From assembly GCA_905235375.1 (NCBI GenBank), contig CAJOLH010000026.1:29359-93358 (forward strand): a DNA stretch of 64,000 bases, given 5' to 3'. The notes beneath the pieces are model-generated. The model was given only the letters and a program-made list of their open reading frames with translations, made no database searches and had not been told where the DNA came from. Both the position numbers and the translations under genes were made by a program. This DNA comes from an uncultured Bacteroidales bacterium. GTDB lineage: Bacteria; Bacteroidota; Bacteroidia; Bacteroidales; UBA3663. Shown in pieces: positions 36,069-45,517 of this stretch (the first letter of the stretch is position 1; each line of letters opens with the position of its first letter).

Positions 36069-37652
36069 TTACGGTTTGGTCTTGTCGATGACGCGACCAT
36101 CGATCTTGGCGCTTACGGACTTGCCTGCAGCATCGAGCTCCTTGACGTATTCGATCATGGCGTCGCGGGCAGAGATGTTGGGGTCGTAGGTCTCGACAGC
36201 GCGAGTCAGTGCCGACATGCCGCTATTGCCTTCGGCCAGGAAGTCGAGTGTGCTGACGTAGTAGATCTTGTTGGGGTTGATGGGTTTGCAGTCAATCAGG
36301 ATGCTGGAAGCAATGCAGCGGTCACCATCCATTTCGAGGGTGATGACGGCACCGCCCGTAGCGTCGAGCTTGCGTCCGGCGTTGCTTTCGATGAGCTGCT
36401 TGAGGTCGCTGCCCTTGAGCCCAAGCACGACAATCTTGTTTTCGAAGGGGAAGATGTTGAACATTGTGCCTACAGTCACTTCACCGGAATCAATCTCGGA
36501 GCGCAGACCGCCGAGGTTGGCAATGGCAAAGTCAACCTTCTTGCCGGTCTTCTTCTTGCCGATCTGAATGTAGGCGTCGGCCACGAAATTACCCAGGGTG
36601 CTCTGCGGCTTGCCCTTGACCAAAGGCTCGGGAGCAGTACCCAGTCGCACATTCATCTGATCGACGAGGGCTTGCTGATAGGGCGTTAGGATGTCGCGCA
36701 TCTCCTGACCGTAAGGACTGAGGTCGTGGTCCTCGGGATGCAGTTTCTTGCATTCGATGGTGGCAACGCTGTATTTGCATTTCGGATAACGACTGCCTTT
36801 CTGCATGGTTATCTTCAGGAAGCCCATGGGCAGCATCTTTCCGCCGGTCTGGGTGACGAGCACAGGCTGTTCGTCGGCATCGTTGATATAGACACCCTCC
36901 TCGATGTTGTAGTGGGTGTGACCGCCGATGATGATATCTACGCCGTGGATGGCTGGGATGAGGTTGTTGTCGAGCACATTGCTGCCTTCCTCGTCGGACT
37001 TGGTAAGATAACCCAGGTGGCTCAACACGATGACGAGGTCGCAGCCCTCGCCACGCAGGAAGTCGGCTTCGCGATTGACTGCGGTGCGCGGGTCTTCGAA
37101 GGTGATGCCTTTCCAATTCCGGTTGGCGATGAGACCTTCAGGCGATACGGTGACACCCGTAAGGCCAATCTTCACGCCATGGCGCTCAAGGATGAGGTGA
37201 GGCAGGATATGGCCTTCGAGAGGTGTGCCTTCGCAATGGTAGTTACAGCTCAGCAGGGGGAAGTCGGCTTTCGACAGCATATCGCCGAGGAATTCCAAAC
37301 CGTTGTCGAACTCATGGTTGCCAAACGTGCTGGCTGCCAGCTGCTGCTGGTTCATGCACAGTATCTCGAGCTCTCCCTTGAAGATGTTGAAGAATGGCGA
37401 ACCTTGGAACATATCGCCGGCATCGAGATAGAGCAGGTCGGGATCCTGCTGCCGATAGTACTGAAGCATTGATGCACGTTCCACCACGCCGCCCTGCACG
37501 GTGCCCTGGCGCGTCTTGCCCGGCTCGAACTGCGAATGGGTGTCGTTGGTGTGGATGATGGTAATCACTGGCGCATCGTTGCTCGGTTGGCAGCTGGTGC
37601 CGATGCCGAGGGTGATGCAGAACACGAGAAGTAATCTGAGAATCTTATGCAT
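36069..37652 (-). CDS. 5'-nucleotidase / metallophosphoesterase lipoprotein
   Basis: UshA-type nucleotidase, 527 aa, periplasmic or surface. A lipoprotein signal ends GIGTSCQPS with lipidated Cys near 21. The metallophosphatase domain (about 30-290) has IHTNDTHSQF, GNHEFDNGLEF and GGHTHYNIEEG, which bind two metals. The C-terminal substrate domain (about 340-510) has ANLGGLRSEIDSGEVT and FPFENKIVVLGLKG. Many Bacteroides carry these two domains as separate adjacent genes; here they are one protein. It has its own promoter and is followed by the GH3 fusion gene. Confidence 0.9.
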   Translation of the reverse strand: MHKILRLLLVFCITLGIGTSCQPSNDAPVITIIHTNDTHSQFEPGKTRQGTVQGGVVERASMLQYYRQQDPDLLYLDAGDMFQGSPFFNIFKGELEILCMNQQQLAASTFGNHEFDNGLEFLGDMLSKADFPLLSCNYHCEGTPLEGHILPHLILERHGVKIGLTGVTVSPEGLIANRNWKGITFEDPRTAVNREADFLRGEGCDLVIVLSHLGYLTKSDEEGSNVLDNNLIPAIHGVDIIIGGHTHYNIEEGVYINDADEQPVLVTQTGGKMLPMGFLKITMQKGSRYPKCKYSVATIECKKLHPEDHDLSPYGQEMRDILTPYQQALVDQMNVRLGTAPEPLVKGKPQSTLGNFVADAYIQIGKKKTGKKVDFAIANLGGLRSEIDSGEVTVGTMFNIFPFENKIVVLGLKGSDLKQLIESNAGRKLDATGGAVITLEMDGDRCIASSILIDCKPINPNKIYYVSTLDFLAEGNSGMSALTRAVETYDPNISARDAMIEYVKELDAAGKSVSAKIDGRVIDKTKP

Positions 37653-37682
37653 AGTGGAACAAGTTTAGTTGGTTTTCCGGCG

Positions 37683-37713
37683 CAAAGATACAAATAAAAA
37701 TCGAGAATGTCAA
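37683..37713 (-). promoter_or_regulatory. Promoter of the 5'-nucleotidase gene
   Basis: On the reverse strand TTG, 20 nt, TATCTTTG (37683-37690). Confidence 0.72.
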
Positions 37714-37730
37714 GAAGTGCGGCGAAAAAA

Positions 37731-38471
37731 TCATTCAAAAAGTGATTTGAGCACATCGACACTTTTCAGTTGTCCCATTTCGGGGATGTGCTGACCCAGG
37801 AAAATGAGCAGCGTTTCGAGCAGGTAAGCACGCCCTGCACGATTGATGGTGAACTGGTGCATCGTGTCGTAGTGCGTGTCGAAAAGCTTGCAGAACCATC
37901 GGGCGGATTCCTCGTTGAGGTAATAGGGGTGGAGGATGGGGCTTGTGGTGAAGATGCCCTCGACAAGGTCGAAGCGGCAACCCTGTTCATAATTACCGGT
38001 ATCGACGCTGAAGCCGAGCTGGGCGATGAGCCCGCAAGTGAAGACGAGGTGGAAATTGGCCCATCCTGCTTCGCATTGCTCGAGTATCGTCAGACTGGCA
38101 AGGATGAAGTTCCAGAGTCGCGGGTTGGCTTCCTCTTCACGCACCGTATGAGCGATGAGTTCGGCCATGTAGAGGCATTGTGCCGACTTGTCGGGATGAC
38201 TGAGAGTCAGCATATAGGGTGACTGCACGATTTGTGCTTCGCCAATGGAGCGGATTTCGTCAGTGGGGTGCCCCTTGAGCACCAGGTCGAGCACGGTCAT
38301 GGGTGTCATCATCGTGCGCAGGCGATTGGCTCGTTTGCCCTTCGATGCCAAAGGAATGCGACACGTCATCCGACCATATTGCTCGGTGTAGAGATGCACG
38401 AACTGCGAATGGTCGTTGATAGGTACTGTGGAGAGTACAATGGCTTGTGTCTTGTCGGTTTCGTTGGCCAT
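37731..38471 (-). CDS. recO: DNA repair protein RecO
   Basis: RecO, 246 aa, promotes RecA loading and strand annealing with RecR. The ATG at 38471 is chosen because it gives the standard OB-domain beginning TQAIVLSTVPINDHSQFVHL; earlier in-frame ATGs lie at the promoter. The OB fold is about 1-80 (GRMTCRIPLASKGKRANRL). The helical C-terminal domain is about 90-246. The zinc-finger cysteines of many RecO proteins are not apparent, as in other Bacteroidota. Confidence 0.9.
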   Translation of the reverse strand: MANETDKTQAIVLSTVPINDHSQFVHLYTEQYGRMTCRIPLASKGKRANRLRTMMTPMTVLDLVLKGHPTDEIRSIGEAQIVQSPYMLTLSHPDKSAQCLYMAELIAHTVREEEANPRLWNFILASLTILEQCEAGWANFHLVFTCGLIAQLGFSVDTGNYEQGCRFDLVEGIFTTSPILHPYYLNEESARWFCKLFDTHYDTMHQFTINRAGRAYLLETLLIFLGQHIPEMGQLKSVDVLKSLFE

Positions 38472-38522
38472 TATGGGGACGCGTCGGTAAAGTTTGTTAG
38501 TTTCGATTGACAAATTTGCGTG

Positions 38523-38553
38523 CAAATATAGCGTATTCCGCTTTAAAAACAAA
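38523..38553 (-). promoter_or_regulatory. Promoter of recO
   Basis: On the reverse strand TTTG (38550-38553), 19 nt, TATATTTG (38523-38530). Confidence 0.7.
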
Positions 38554-38580
38554 GTTTTCTTCGATTTTTCTTCAAAAAAG

Positions 38581-38612
38581 TTTGTGTATAAGAGAAAATT
38601 TAACTATCTTTG
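38581..38612 (+). promoter_or_regulatory. Promoter of rpsT
   Basis: TTTG at 38581-38584, 20 nt, TATCTTTG at 38605-38612. The start codon is about 230 nt past the transcription start. Confidence 0.77.
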
Positions 38613-38618
38613 CACCCG

Positions 38619-38850
38619 CTTTTGGGCATTTCCTCCAAAAAGTGCACCTTGGTGCAATGCAAGTCCCGGCCTCGTGATCGGGCAATACCAGCGGGAGCGA
38701 TATGGCGGTGCTTGGCTGGAGAGTTCTTTCGGATGCTTCGTCCTGACGAAGACATCGGTGGGGATGAACAAGGGCAATACATATTAAAATAATTATTAAA
38801 CAATACGCGGCCGCTTGTAACTCCAATGCCGCAAAAACTATTACAAAACA
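38619..38850 (+). promoter_or_regulatory. Long structured leader of rpsT
   Basis: Hairpins seen: TGCAC-CTTG-GTGCA (38643-38656), CCCG/CGGG (38665-38682), CCAGC/GCTGG (38688-38719), and GATG-CTTCGT/ACGAAG-A-CATC (38732-38756). A reading frame spans part of it but has no family match, and the stems explain the sequence better. It is a candidate S20 autoregulatory leader. Confidence 0.5.
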
Positions 38851-39108
38851 ATGGCAAACCACAAGTCATCAAAGAAGCGCATCAAGCAGACCCTTACCCG
38901 CAACACCGCAAACCGTTACTATGCCAAGACTGCACGTAACGCCGTGCGCAAGCTCCGTGCCACCACCGATAAGGATGCGGCAGAAGCTGCTCTCCCAAAG
39001 GTATCTGCAATGCTCGACAAGCTGGCTAAGAAGAACGTTATCCATGCCAACAAGGCAAGTAACCTCAAGTCCAAGCTTGCCAAGCACGTCAACAAGCTCC
39101 AAGCTTGA
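38851..39108 (+). CDS. rpsT: 30S ribosomal protein S20
   Basis: Ribosomal protein bS20, 85 aa, three-helix protein on 16S r[23 protein letters not shown] at the N-terminus and KGVIH-like [19 protein letters not shown] near the end are diagnostic. It lies behind a long structured leader and ahead of gyrB. Confidence 0.97.
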   Translation: MANHKSSKKRIKQTLTRNTANRYYAKTARNAVRKLRATTDKDAAEAALPKVSAMLDKLAKKNVIHANKASNLKSKLAKHVNKLQA

Positions 39109-39251
39109 TAGGGGTCGTTTGTGCCCGATAATGCCCGTATTGTGCCCGTATTGGACCTTGCGGACATTATTATATTACGCGCGCGTACGCACGTGTAAAT
39201 CTTCTTCTTCCGAATAGTCGGGAGAAAACTACAAAAACACAATTTTACAAC

Positions 39252-41198
39252 ATGTCACAGATTGAGAACAACTACGACGCCAGTCACATCCAGGTCCTCG
39301 AAGGTCTTGAAGCCGTGCGCAAGCGTCCGGCCATGTATATTGGCGATACCAGCGTGAAGGGTTTGCATCACCTCGTCAGCGAGGTGGTCGATAATTGTAT
39401 CGACGAAGCCCTGGCCGGCTATTGCCACAATGTCGAGGTCTATATCCTTCCAGGAAACTCCATCAAGGTGGTCGATGACGGACGAGGCATCCCTGTGGAC
39501 ATGCACCAGAAGGAGAAGCGTTCGGCTCTTGAGGTCGTCATGACCGTGTTGCATGCAGGTGGCAAGTTCGACAAGAATACCTACAAGGTTTCTGGTGGAC
39601 TTCATGGAGTAGGTGTGAGCTGCGTCAATGCGTTGTCAGATTCATTTGTTGCCGAGGTGCATCGTCAGGGTCATGTCTATCGTCAGGAATATGCTTTCGG
39701 CAAGCCCGTGACGGGAGTGGAGATCATTGGCGATGCCGAAGATACCGGTACGACCATCATCTTCCATCCTGATGACTCGATCTTCACCGAGACAGTGTTC
39801 GAATGGGACCGTCTTGCAGAGCGTCTGCGTGACCTTTGCTATCTGAATACGGGCATCCACCTTTCGCTCACCGACCTGCGCCCTGAGTCCGTTCAGGCTG
39901 ATGGCCAGCCCCGTTTCCAGATGTTCTACAGCACTGAGGGCCTGAAGGAATTTGTGAAGTGGATGGACGAGAGCCGTACTCCATTGATTCCCGACATCAT
40001 CCACCTCATCACCGAAAGCGATGGAGTGCCCGTCGAGGTGGCTCTGACCTACAACACCGGCTATTCGGAGACGATTCACAGCTTCGTGAACAACATCAAC
40101 ACTTACGAGGGCGGCACACACCTCGATGGTTTCCGTTCGGCCTTGGGTGGCGCTCTGAAGGAATACGGTAACAAGGAGAAGATGTTCGAGAAGGCAAAGC
40201 TTGCCAACGACATCAAGGCCGAGGACTTCAAGGAAGGTCTCACCGCCGTGGTGAGCGTGAAGGTCGCCGAGCCACAGTTCGAGGGTCAGACCAAGACCAA
40301 ACTGGGCAATGTGGAAGTGCGTCCTGCCGTTCAGAAAGCCGTTCGCAAGGCGATGGACAATTATCTGGAAGAGCATCCCGAACAGGCACACATCATCATT
40401 GAGAAGGTCGTTCTGGCGGCACAGGCTCGTATCGCTGCTCGTCAGGCTCGCGAGAACGTGCAGAAGAAGTCGAAGCTTACGGGTGGCGGCTTGCCGGGCA
40501 AATTGGCCGACTGCTCGAGCAAGAATCCCGAGGAATGTGAGATCTTCCTGGTCGAGGGTGATTCGGCAGGTGGAACGGCCAAGTCGGGACGCAACCGTTT
40601 CTATCAGGCCATCCTTCCCTTGCGTGGCAAGATCCTGAACGTTGAGAAGGTGCTTATCCACAAGATGCTCGACTCGGAGGAGATACAGAATATGTTCCGT
40701 GCCTTCCGCGTGAACCTTCGTGAGGACAAGACACTCGATGTCGAAAACCTGCGTTACCACAAGGTCATCATCATGACCGATGCCGACGTCGATGGTGCGC
40801 ACATCGCCACCCTGATCCTCACCCTCTTCTTCCGATATATGCGTCCGCTCATCGATGGTGGATATGTATATATCGCCCAGGCTCCGCTTTACCGCTGCAC
40901 CATCGGCAAGTACGATGAGTATTGCTGGGATGATGCCGAGCGTGATGCCTTCCTCCAGAACTATGGACAGGGCAAGGAAGACAGGGTGAAGATTCAGCGA
41001 TACAAAGGTCTGGGTGAGATGAATGCCGAGCAGCTGTGGGACACCACCATGGATCCGGCTCACCGTCGTCTGAAGCAGGTCAACATCGAGGATGCTATTC
41101 AGGCCGATCAGACCTTCTCGCTCCTGATGGGTGAAGAAGTGGCTCCACGCCGTGAGTTCATCGAGCAGAACGCCACATACGCCGAGATTGATGCATAA
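39252..41198 (+). CDS. gyrB: DNA gyrase subunit B
   Basis: ATPase and TOPRIM subunit of DNA gyrase, 648 aa. The GHKL ATPase region has EVVDNCIDEALAGY (about 43-56), DDGRGIPVDMH and SGGLHGVGVSCVNALS. The transducer domain runs to about 400. The TOPRIM region has EGDSAGGTAKSGRNR, PLRGKILNVEKV and DADVDGAHIATL. The C-terminal QRYKGLGEMNAEQLWDTTMD favours GyrB over ParE. The 143-base spacer before it has TGCCCGTAT repeats and a short ACGCGCGCGT palindrome but no standard promoter box. Confidence 0.95.
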   Translation: MSQIENNYDASHIQVLEGLEAVRKRPAMYIGDTSVKGLHHLVSEVVDNCIDEALAGYCHNVEVYILPGNSIKVVDDGRGIPVDMHQKEKRSALEVVMTVLHAGGKFDKNTYKVSGGLHGVGVSCVNALSDSFVAEVHRQGHVYRQEYAFGKPVTGVEIIGDAEDTGTTIIFHPDDSIFTETVFEWDRLAERLRDLCYLNTGIHLSLTDLRPESVQADGQPRFQMFYSTEGLKEFVKWMDESRTPLIPDIIHLITESDGVPVEVALTYNTGYSETIHSFVNNINTYEGGTHLDGFRSALGGALKEYGNKEKMFEKAKLANDIKAEDFKEGLTAVVSVKVAEPQFEGQTKTKLGNVEVRPAVQKAVRKAMDNYLEEHPEQAHIIIEKVVLAAQARIAARQARENVQKKSKLTGGGLPGKLADCSSKNPEECEIFLVEGDSAGGTAKSGRNRFYQAILPLRGKILNVEKVLIHKMLDSEEIQNMFRAFRVNLREDKTLDVENLRYHKVIIMTDADVDGAHIATLILTLFFRYMRPLIDGGYVYIAQAPLYRCTIGKYDEYCWDDAERDAFLQNYGQGKEDRVKIQRYKGLGEMNAEQLWDTTMDPAHRRLKQVNIEDAIQADQTFSLLMGEEVAPRREFIEQNATYAEIDA

Positions 41199-41243
41199 TC
41201 ATTGAACGATATTGAAAACAATATAATTAATACAAACCTAAAA

Positions 41244-42593
41244 ATGAATATTACAAAGAAAGTCGTAGATGACGTGAATATCGTCCTTAGCCTCGACATC
41301 GAGAAGGCTGACTACGCAGAAGCAGTTGAGAAGCAGATCAAGGAGACTCGCAAGAAGGTACAGATGCCAGGTTTCCGCAGGGGTATGGTTCCCGCCAGCC
41401 TTGTCAAGAGGATGTACGGCACACAGATTGTGATCGATGAGGTGAACAAACTGATCAACGATTCGATGTACAAGTATATCGCCGACAATAAGATCAACGT
41501 CCTTGGTGAGCCCATGGTAGCCCAGGATCAGAAGCCTGTTGACTTTGCCAACGAAGAGAACTTCACCGTAAGCTTCGACATTGCCATTGCTCCTGAGTTC
41601 AGCCTTACCGTTGACAAGAGCGTGAAGGTGCCTTACTACAACATCAAGGTTAACGATGAGATGATCGACAACCAGGTGAAGGCTTACCAGACACAGTACG
41701 GCGAGTATGTCAATGCCGATGCAGCTACCCAGGATGACGTCATCAAGGGTGACATCGCCGAACTCGATGCCGATGGTAATATCAAGGAGGGCGGCATCTT
41801 ATACGAAGGAACCACCGTTTATCCTCGCTATATGAAGAGCGATGATGAGAAAGCCAAGTTCGAGGGCGCACAGAAGTATTCCAGCGTTGACTTCAATCCT
41901 GCTGCTGCCTACGACAACAATGTGAATGAGCTCGCTTCGCTGCTTGGCAAGAAGAAAGAGGAGGTAGAAGGTCTGACTTCCAACTTCCGTTTCACCATCA
42001 CCGAGATCAACCACCACGAGCCTGCTGTGCTTGGTGAGGAGTTCTTCAAGAAGGTGTTCGGTGACGAGTGCACCACCGAGGAGCAGTTCCGCAAGACTGT
42101 TGCTACCCAGATTGCTCTCCAGTACAAGAGCAGCAGCGACTATAAGTTCAGCGTTGATACTCGTAAGACCCTGATTGACCAGGTCGGCGAACTCAAGTTC
42201 CCCGAGACAAGCCTCAAGAAGTGGCTCCTTTCGAAGGACGAGAAGCGTGATGCCAAGAAACTGGATGAGGACTTCCCCAAGATGATGGAGGATCTCACCT
42301 GGCAGCTCATTGAAGAGAAGATTGTTGCAGACAACGACATCAAGATCTCTGACGACGACATCAAGGCTGAGGCCGTAGGTCACGTGCAGGCTCAGATGGC
42401 TCAGTACGGCTTGACCGACATTCCTGAGGACTACGTGAAGCAGTATGCCGAGGATATGGTAAAGGATGAGAAGCAGCGCGGCCAGCTTCGCGACAGCGCC
42501 ATCACCCGCAAGATCATGAACTTCGTTGGCAATGCCATCACCCTCGAGCAGAAGGAGGTGACCTTCGAAGAGTTCCAGAAGCTGCTGGCTTAA
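41244..42593 (+). CDS. tig: Trigger factor
   Basis: Ribosome-associated chaperone, 449 aa. The ATG at 41244 follows an AT-rich leader. An earlier in-frame ATG at 41202 would add a 14-residue Asn/Ile-rich tail unlike the family. The N-terminal ribosome-binding domain carries GFRRGMVPASLVKRMYG (about 45-61), matching the GFRxGKxP signature. The peptidyl-prolyl isomerase domain (about 155-245) is degenerate, as usual in Bacteroidota. The C-terminal arms are about 250-449. It starts 45 bases after gyrB and may be co-transcribed. Confidence 0.92.
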   Translation: MNITKKVVDDVNIVLSLDIEKADYAEAVEKQIKETRKKVQMPGFRRGMVPASLVKRMYGTQIVIDEVNKLINDSMYKYIADNKINVLGEPMVAQDQKPVDFANEENFTVSFDIAIAPEFSLTVDKSVKVPYYNIKVNDEMIDNQVKAYQTQYGEYVNADAATQDDVIKGDIAELDADGNIKEGGILYEGTTVYPRYMKSDDEKAKFEGAQKYSSVDFNPAAAYDNNVNELASLLGKKKEEVEGLTSNFRFTITEINHHEPAVLGEEFFKKVFGDECTTEEQFRKTVATQIALQYKSSSDYKFSVDTRKTLIDQVGELKFPETSLKKWLLSKDEKRDAKKLDEDFPKMMEDLTWQLIEEKIVADNDIKISDDDIKAEAVGHVQAQMAQYGLTDIPEDYVKQYAEDMVKDEKQRGQLRDSAITRKIMNFVGNAITLEQKEVTFEEFQKLLA

Positions 42594-42686
42594 TAGCCTC
42601 GGATAGTTCCGTATTTTATAGTTCCTATAGTAAAAAACAATAGCGTATCAATGGTTTCCTTTGATACGCTTATTAGTCGAATATCG

Positions 42687-44414
42687 ATGCTTCGAATTTG
42701 CAGGCTGACTGCTGCCGTACTCTTCGCAATGCTTTTGTGCTCTTGCCACGCCGACAAGCGCACTGAGTTTCGTGCAGCACAGGCTTTGCATGATGTTGCT
42801 GCCCACTATCGCTCTGAGAAGAGCATCTGTGATTCGCTCCTTGATGTGGCCTCCAGCTATTATTTGCCTGAATTGGCGAAAGGCGACACCACCCTTTCCT
42901 CCTTGACATCCTCGCCTCAACAGGCCGAATGTATGCTCTACGAGGGCATACGCCATCACGACAGGACCCAGCAGCAGAAGCCCGACATAGAGGCATACGC
43001 CGCCGAGATGACCAAAGCGTATCGATTGTTTCTGGAAGTTGAACGGAATGTGGAGCTTCTTTCCGACCCTTATTTGAAAGGGGTAATTTGTTATCGAATG
43101 GCGATGATTAATGTAAAAAACGAAAATTATCACCAGGCATTGCCATACTTCCGTCAGGAGCTGAATCACGCCTTTCATACGAATGACACCTCTGCTATCG
43201 CTTTGGCATATTCCCATTTGGCTTATTCCTTTTATACGCTTGACGATGGTGATTCTGCGCTTTATTATTCCGATAGTGCACTCTACTTAGCACCTCATCT
43301 CGAGTCACGTGCTCTAACCTCTGTATATGCCAACACCACTTATTATCAACAACTTTTCGGATTAAGGAAAGACAGGAGCAATTTATTATTGAGCCAGATA
43401 CCATTCGAGAAATGTACTCAAAATGACAGTTGTCGCATTTTTATTATAATAGCAGATTGTTATATGGAGCAAGGCAACTATGGCAAAGTGGATAGTCTGC
43501 TTCAATGGACAATCGCTCATTCTGAAGGCAGGCCGGAGATACTTTCGATGTCTTACCTGCGACGTGCCAATATGTTTGAGCAATTAGGAAAGTATGACTC
43601 TGCTTTGGTTCAACGGAAAGCGAGAGAGGAACAACTGACTATTTTACGTCAGTCGGAGTTGAGAAAAGAGGTAGCTGAGGCGCAAGGACGGTATGACCGA
43701 ATCCAGCAGCAACATCATCATGAGCAGGTGGTAACCATAATTGTCTTTATAGCCTTGCTCATCATCGTCTTTCTTCTTCTAATGTGGATAAGGCGTATCC
43801 AAAAGATGAAACGACTTGAGCTTCAAATTGCCAATATCAATGCAACGATGGATCAGTATGTGGCGGACTATCAAAGTCAAAAAGAAAATTATAAACGTCG
43901 TGAGGCGAACCATAATCAACAAGAGACGAGTCTCTACATAGAGATAAACAAAAGTAAAAATAGGGAAAAGGAACTGAAGAAAAAATTGAATGTATTACGT
44001 TCTGAAAATCGATCTTCTCACATAAAGATTGAGAGTATGCTTCGACGTTTCTATCTCCTCAGTGAGAATGCACCTTGGCCAGAATCCATCTATGAAAAGT
44101 TGCTTGCTATTTTTCGCGATTCTTATCCTAAGCGCAAAAAATTATACGACGAACTGGATAAGATTGGTCTTTCACCACGTCACAAGGTCATCTGCATACT
44201 GATGAGCGATGATAGGTACGAACCTGATAAGATATGGATTTATGCAGGCTGTGCAAACATGGATTCATTTCAAGCCACTAAGTCGCAGATCAAGCGTAAA
44301 CTTATAGAGGCGAATTCTCCTTCGAAAGAGATACAAGATTTACTCAGCCGTTTTCCACTGGATCGTGGTCCTTCTGAGAAAATGAAGCCACTTAAAAAAG
44401 AAGGGGAAAAATAA
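42687..44414 (+). CDS. TPR-containing membrane lipoprotein, possible regulator
   Basis: A 575-aa protein of a type common in Prevotella/Bacteroides. The ATG at 42687 opens a lipoprotein signal (LTAAVLFAMLLCSCHAD, Cys near 20); an upstream ATG at 42651 is possible. TPR-like helices span about 80-330 (GVICYRMAMINVKNENYHQA, ALAYSHLAYSFYTLDDGDSA). One membrane helix follows (TIIVFIALLIIVFLLLMWI, about 352-370), then coiled coil to about 450. The C-terminal helical domain (LSPRHKVICILMSDDRYEPD and FQATKSQIKRKLIEAN) could bind DNA or a partner. Topology resembles periplasmic-sensor/cytoplasmic-output regulators. Function is not shown. Base composition becomes more AT-rich towards its end. Confidence 0.65.
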   Translation: MLRICRLTAAVLFAMLLCSCHADKRTEFRAAQALHDVAAHYRSEKSICDSLLDVASSYYLPELAKGDTTLSSLTSSPQQAECMLYEGIRHHDRTQQQKPDIEAYAAEMTKAYRLFLEVERNVELLSDPYLKGVICYRMAMINVKNENYHQALPYFRQELNHAFHTNDTSAIALAYSHLAYSFYTLDDGDSALYYSDSALYLAPHLESRALTSVYANTTYYQQLFGLRKDRSNLLLSQIPFEKCTQNDSCRIFIIIADCYMEQGNYGKVDSLLQWTIAHSEGRPEILSMSYLRRANMFEQLGKYDSALVQRKAREEQLTILRQSELRKEVAEAQGRYDRIQQQHHHEQVVTIIVFIALLIIVFLLLMWIRRIQKMKRLELQIANINATMDQYVADYQSQKENYKRREANHNQQETSLYIEINKSKNREKELKKKLNVLRSENRSSHIKIESMLRRFYLLSENAPWPESIYEKLLAIFRDSYPKRKKLYDELDKIGLSPRHKVICILMSDDRYEPDKIWIYAGCANMDSFQATKSQIKRKLIEANSPSKEIQDLLSRFPLDRGPSEKMKPLKKEGEK

Positions 44415-44502
44415 TTGTTACAGATATTCTAACTTCCTGTTTAATCATCAATTATATATGATTCTGCCGTATTAAGGATTTCTTGACACGGCATTATATT
44501 TT

Positions 44503-44513
44503 TTGTATCTTTG
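44503..44513 (+). promoter_or_regulatory. Promoter of the secreted 247-aa protein gene
   Basis: TATCTTTG at 44506-44513 with TTG exactly 20 nt before it (44483-44485). The leader is about 145 nt and contains a CTGTC/GACAG hairpin near 44575-44591. Confidence 0.7.
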
Positions 44514-44665
44514 CTTCGGAAAACTATCGGTTGATACAAGCAAATTCTATTCATTGATAGCAGAAGGTCAACCTGTCAGCTCAAGACAGATGATAGTTCA
44601 GTAAGACTGATGACATTGATGAGTTCAATACACATTTCTAATTAACAATTAAAACAATTACCACT

Positions 44666-45409
44666 ATGAAAAAGATTTTATTAATGTTATCAATGCTCCT
44701 CATCGGTATGCAGATGAATGGAGAGTCCAAGTATTTTCCCGTTGGAACGATATGGACTGAAAGGGTATTTTATTTATGGACTGGTCCAATGAATATCACA
44801 TACACCATAAAGGGAGAGGTGATAATAGATGGTGTCTCCTACAACGAAGTCATAAGGGATGTTGTATGTCAGGACTGGGATGAAGGGTCAAGTTATGGAG
44901 TGCGATACTGCCTGCTTCGGGAAGAGGGGCCGCTTGTCTATATGCGGTTTGATGAAGAAACCAATGATGAAGGGCTCTTGTATGACTTCGATTGGTGGGA
45001 GGGTAAAGAATATGTGATAGATTTCCCTTCTCCAGATTATTACTTTAAAGAGATTATAAACAAAATAGAAGAAATAGTTCTTGAGGATGGACAGACCTAT
45101 CAGATCTGGCAACCTGAGGGTTTGTGGGGAGCCAGTATTATTTGTGGGATAGGATGTACAAGCGGCATTTTGACCTATTACGAAAACATGGATCCTCCTA
45201 TCGGTCTTGACAGTGGTGAGCACTATCTTCTTGAGTTCACACGTGAAGTCCAGATATATAACAAGGAGAACAGTACCGATGGAATAGAAGAGATCAGCGA
45301 AGGCAATCCGCAGAAGAGTACACGCCCCATCCGTCTAAAAAGAAATGAAATCGGCGGATATGACCTGCAGGTGAAGAGTTCCGATGGAACTTGGCAGATG
45401 GTAAAGTAA
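44666..45409 (+). CDS. Secreted protein of unknown function
   Basis: A 247-aa protein with a signal peptide (LLMLSMLLIGMQMNGES, cleavage near 20) and no membrane helix after it. The mature part is rich in aromatic and acidic residues and looks like a beta-sandwich (ITYTIKGEVIIDGVSYNEVI). The end (STDGIEEISEGNPQKST, then RPIRLKRNEIGGYDLQVKSS) resembles the linker before short C-terminal domains of secreted Prevotella proteins, but a full type IX signal is not recognised. It opens the AT-rich accessory stretch and is followed by the repeated terminator. Confidence 0.6.
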   Translation: MKKILLMLSMLLIGMQMNGESKYFPVGTIWTERVFYLWTGPMNITYTIKGEVIIDGVSYNEVIRDVVCQDWDEGSSYGVRYCLLREEGPLVYMRFDEETNDEGLLYDFDWWEGKEYVIDFPSPDYYFKEIINKIEEIVLEDGQTYQIWQPEGLWGASIICGIGCTSGILTYYENMDPPIGLDSGEHYLLEFTREVQIYNKENSTDGIEEISEGNPQKSTRPIRLKRNEIGGYDLQVKSSDGTWQMVK

Positions 45410-45410
45410 T

Positions 45411-45450
45411 GAAACCGAAGGCGTGGCATCGTTTGGTGCTGCGCCTTTGA
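45411..45450 (+). terminator. Repeated terminator, copy 1
   Basis: GAAACCGAAGGCG...CGCCTTTG hairpin, a slightly degraded version of the elements at 47731-47770 and 49429-49469. It follows the secreted-protein gene. Confidence 0.65.
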
Positions 45451-45517
45451 GAATCACTAAAAGAATATATGCTCTTTCGTTTTCAAACACGGATTCGAAA
45501 TTTTTTTATAGCACCCG

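Noticed and set aside
38494..38787. 97-codon forward frame in the rpsT leader
   Set aside because: It begins before the rpsT promoter and its sequence is explained by the leader hairpins; no match to any family.
39181..39200. ACGCGCGCGT palindrome before gyrB as a replication origin or operator
   Set aside because: Too short, single copy, no DnaA-box cluster nearby.
44560..44620. Riboswitch in the long leader of the secreted 247-aa protein
   Set aside because: Only one small hairpin (CTGTC/GACAG) is visible and no known aptamer pattern could be recognised.
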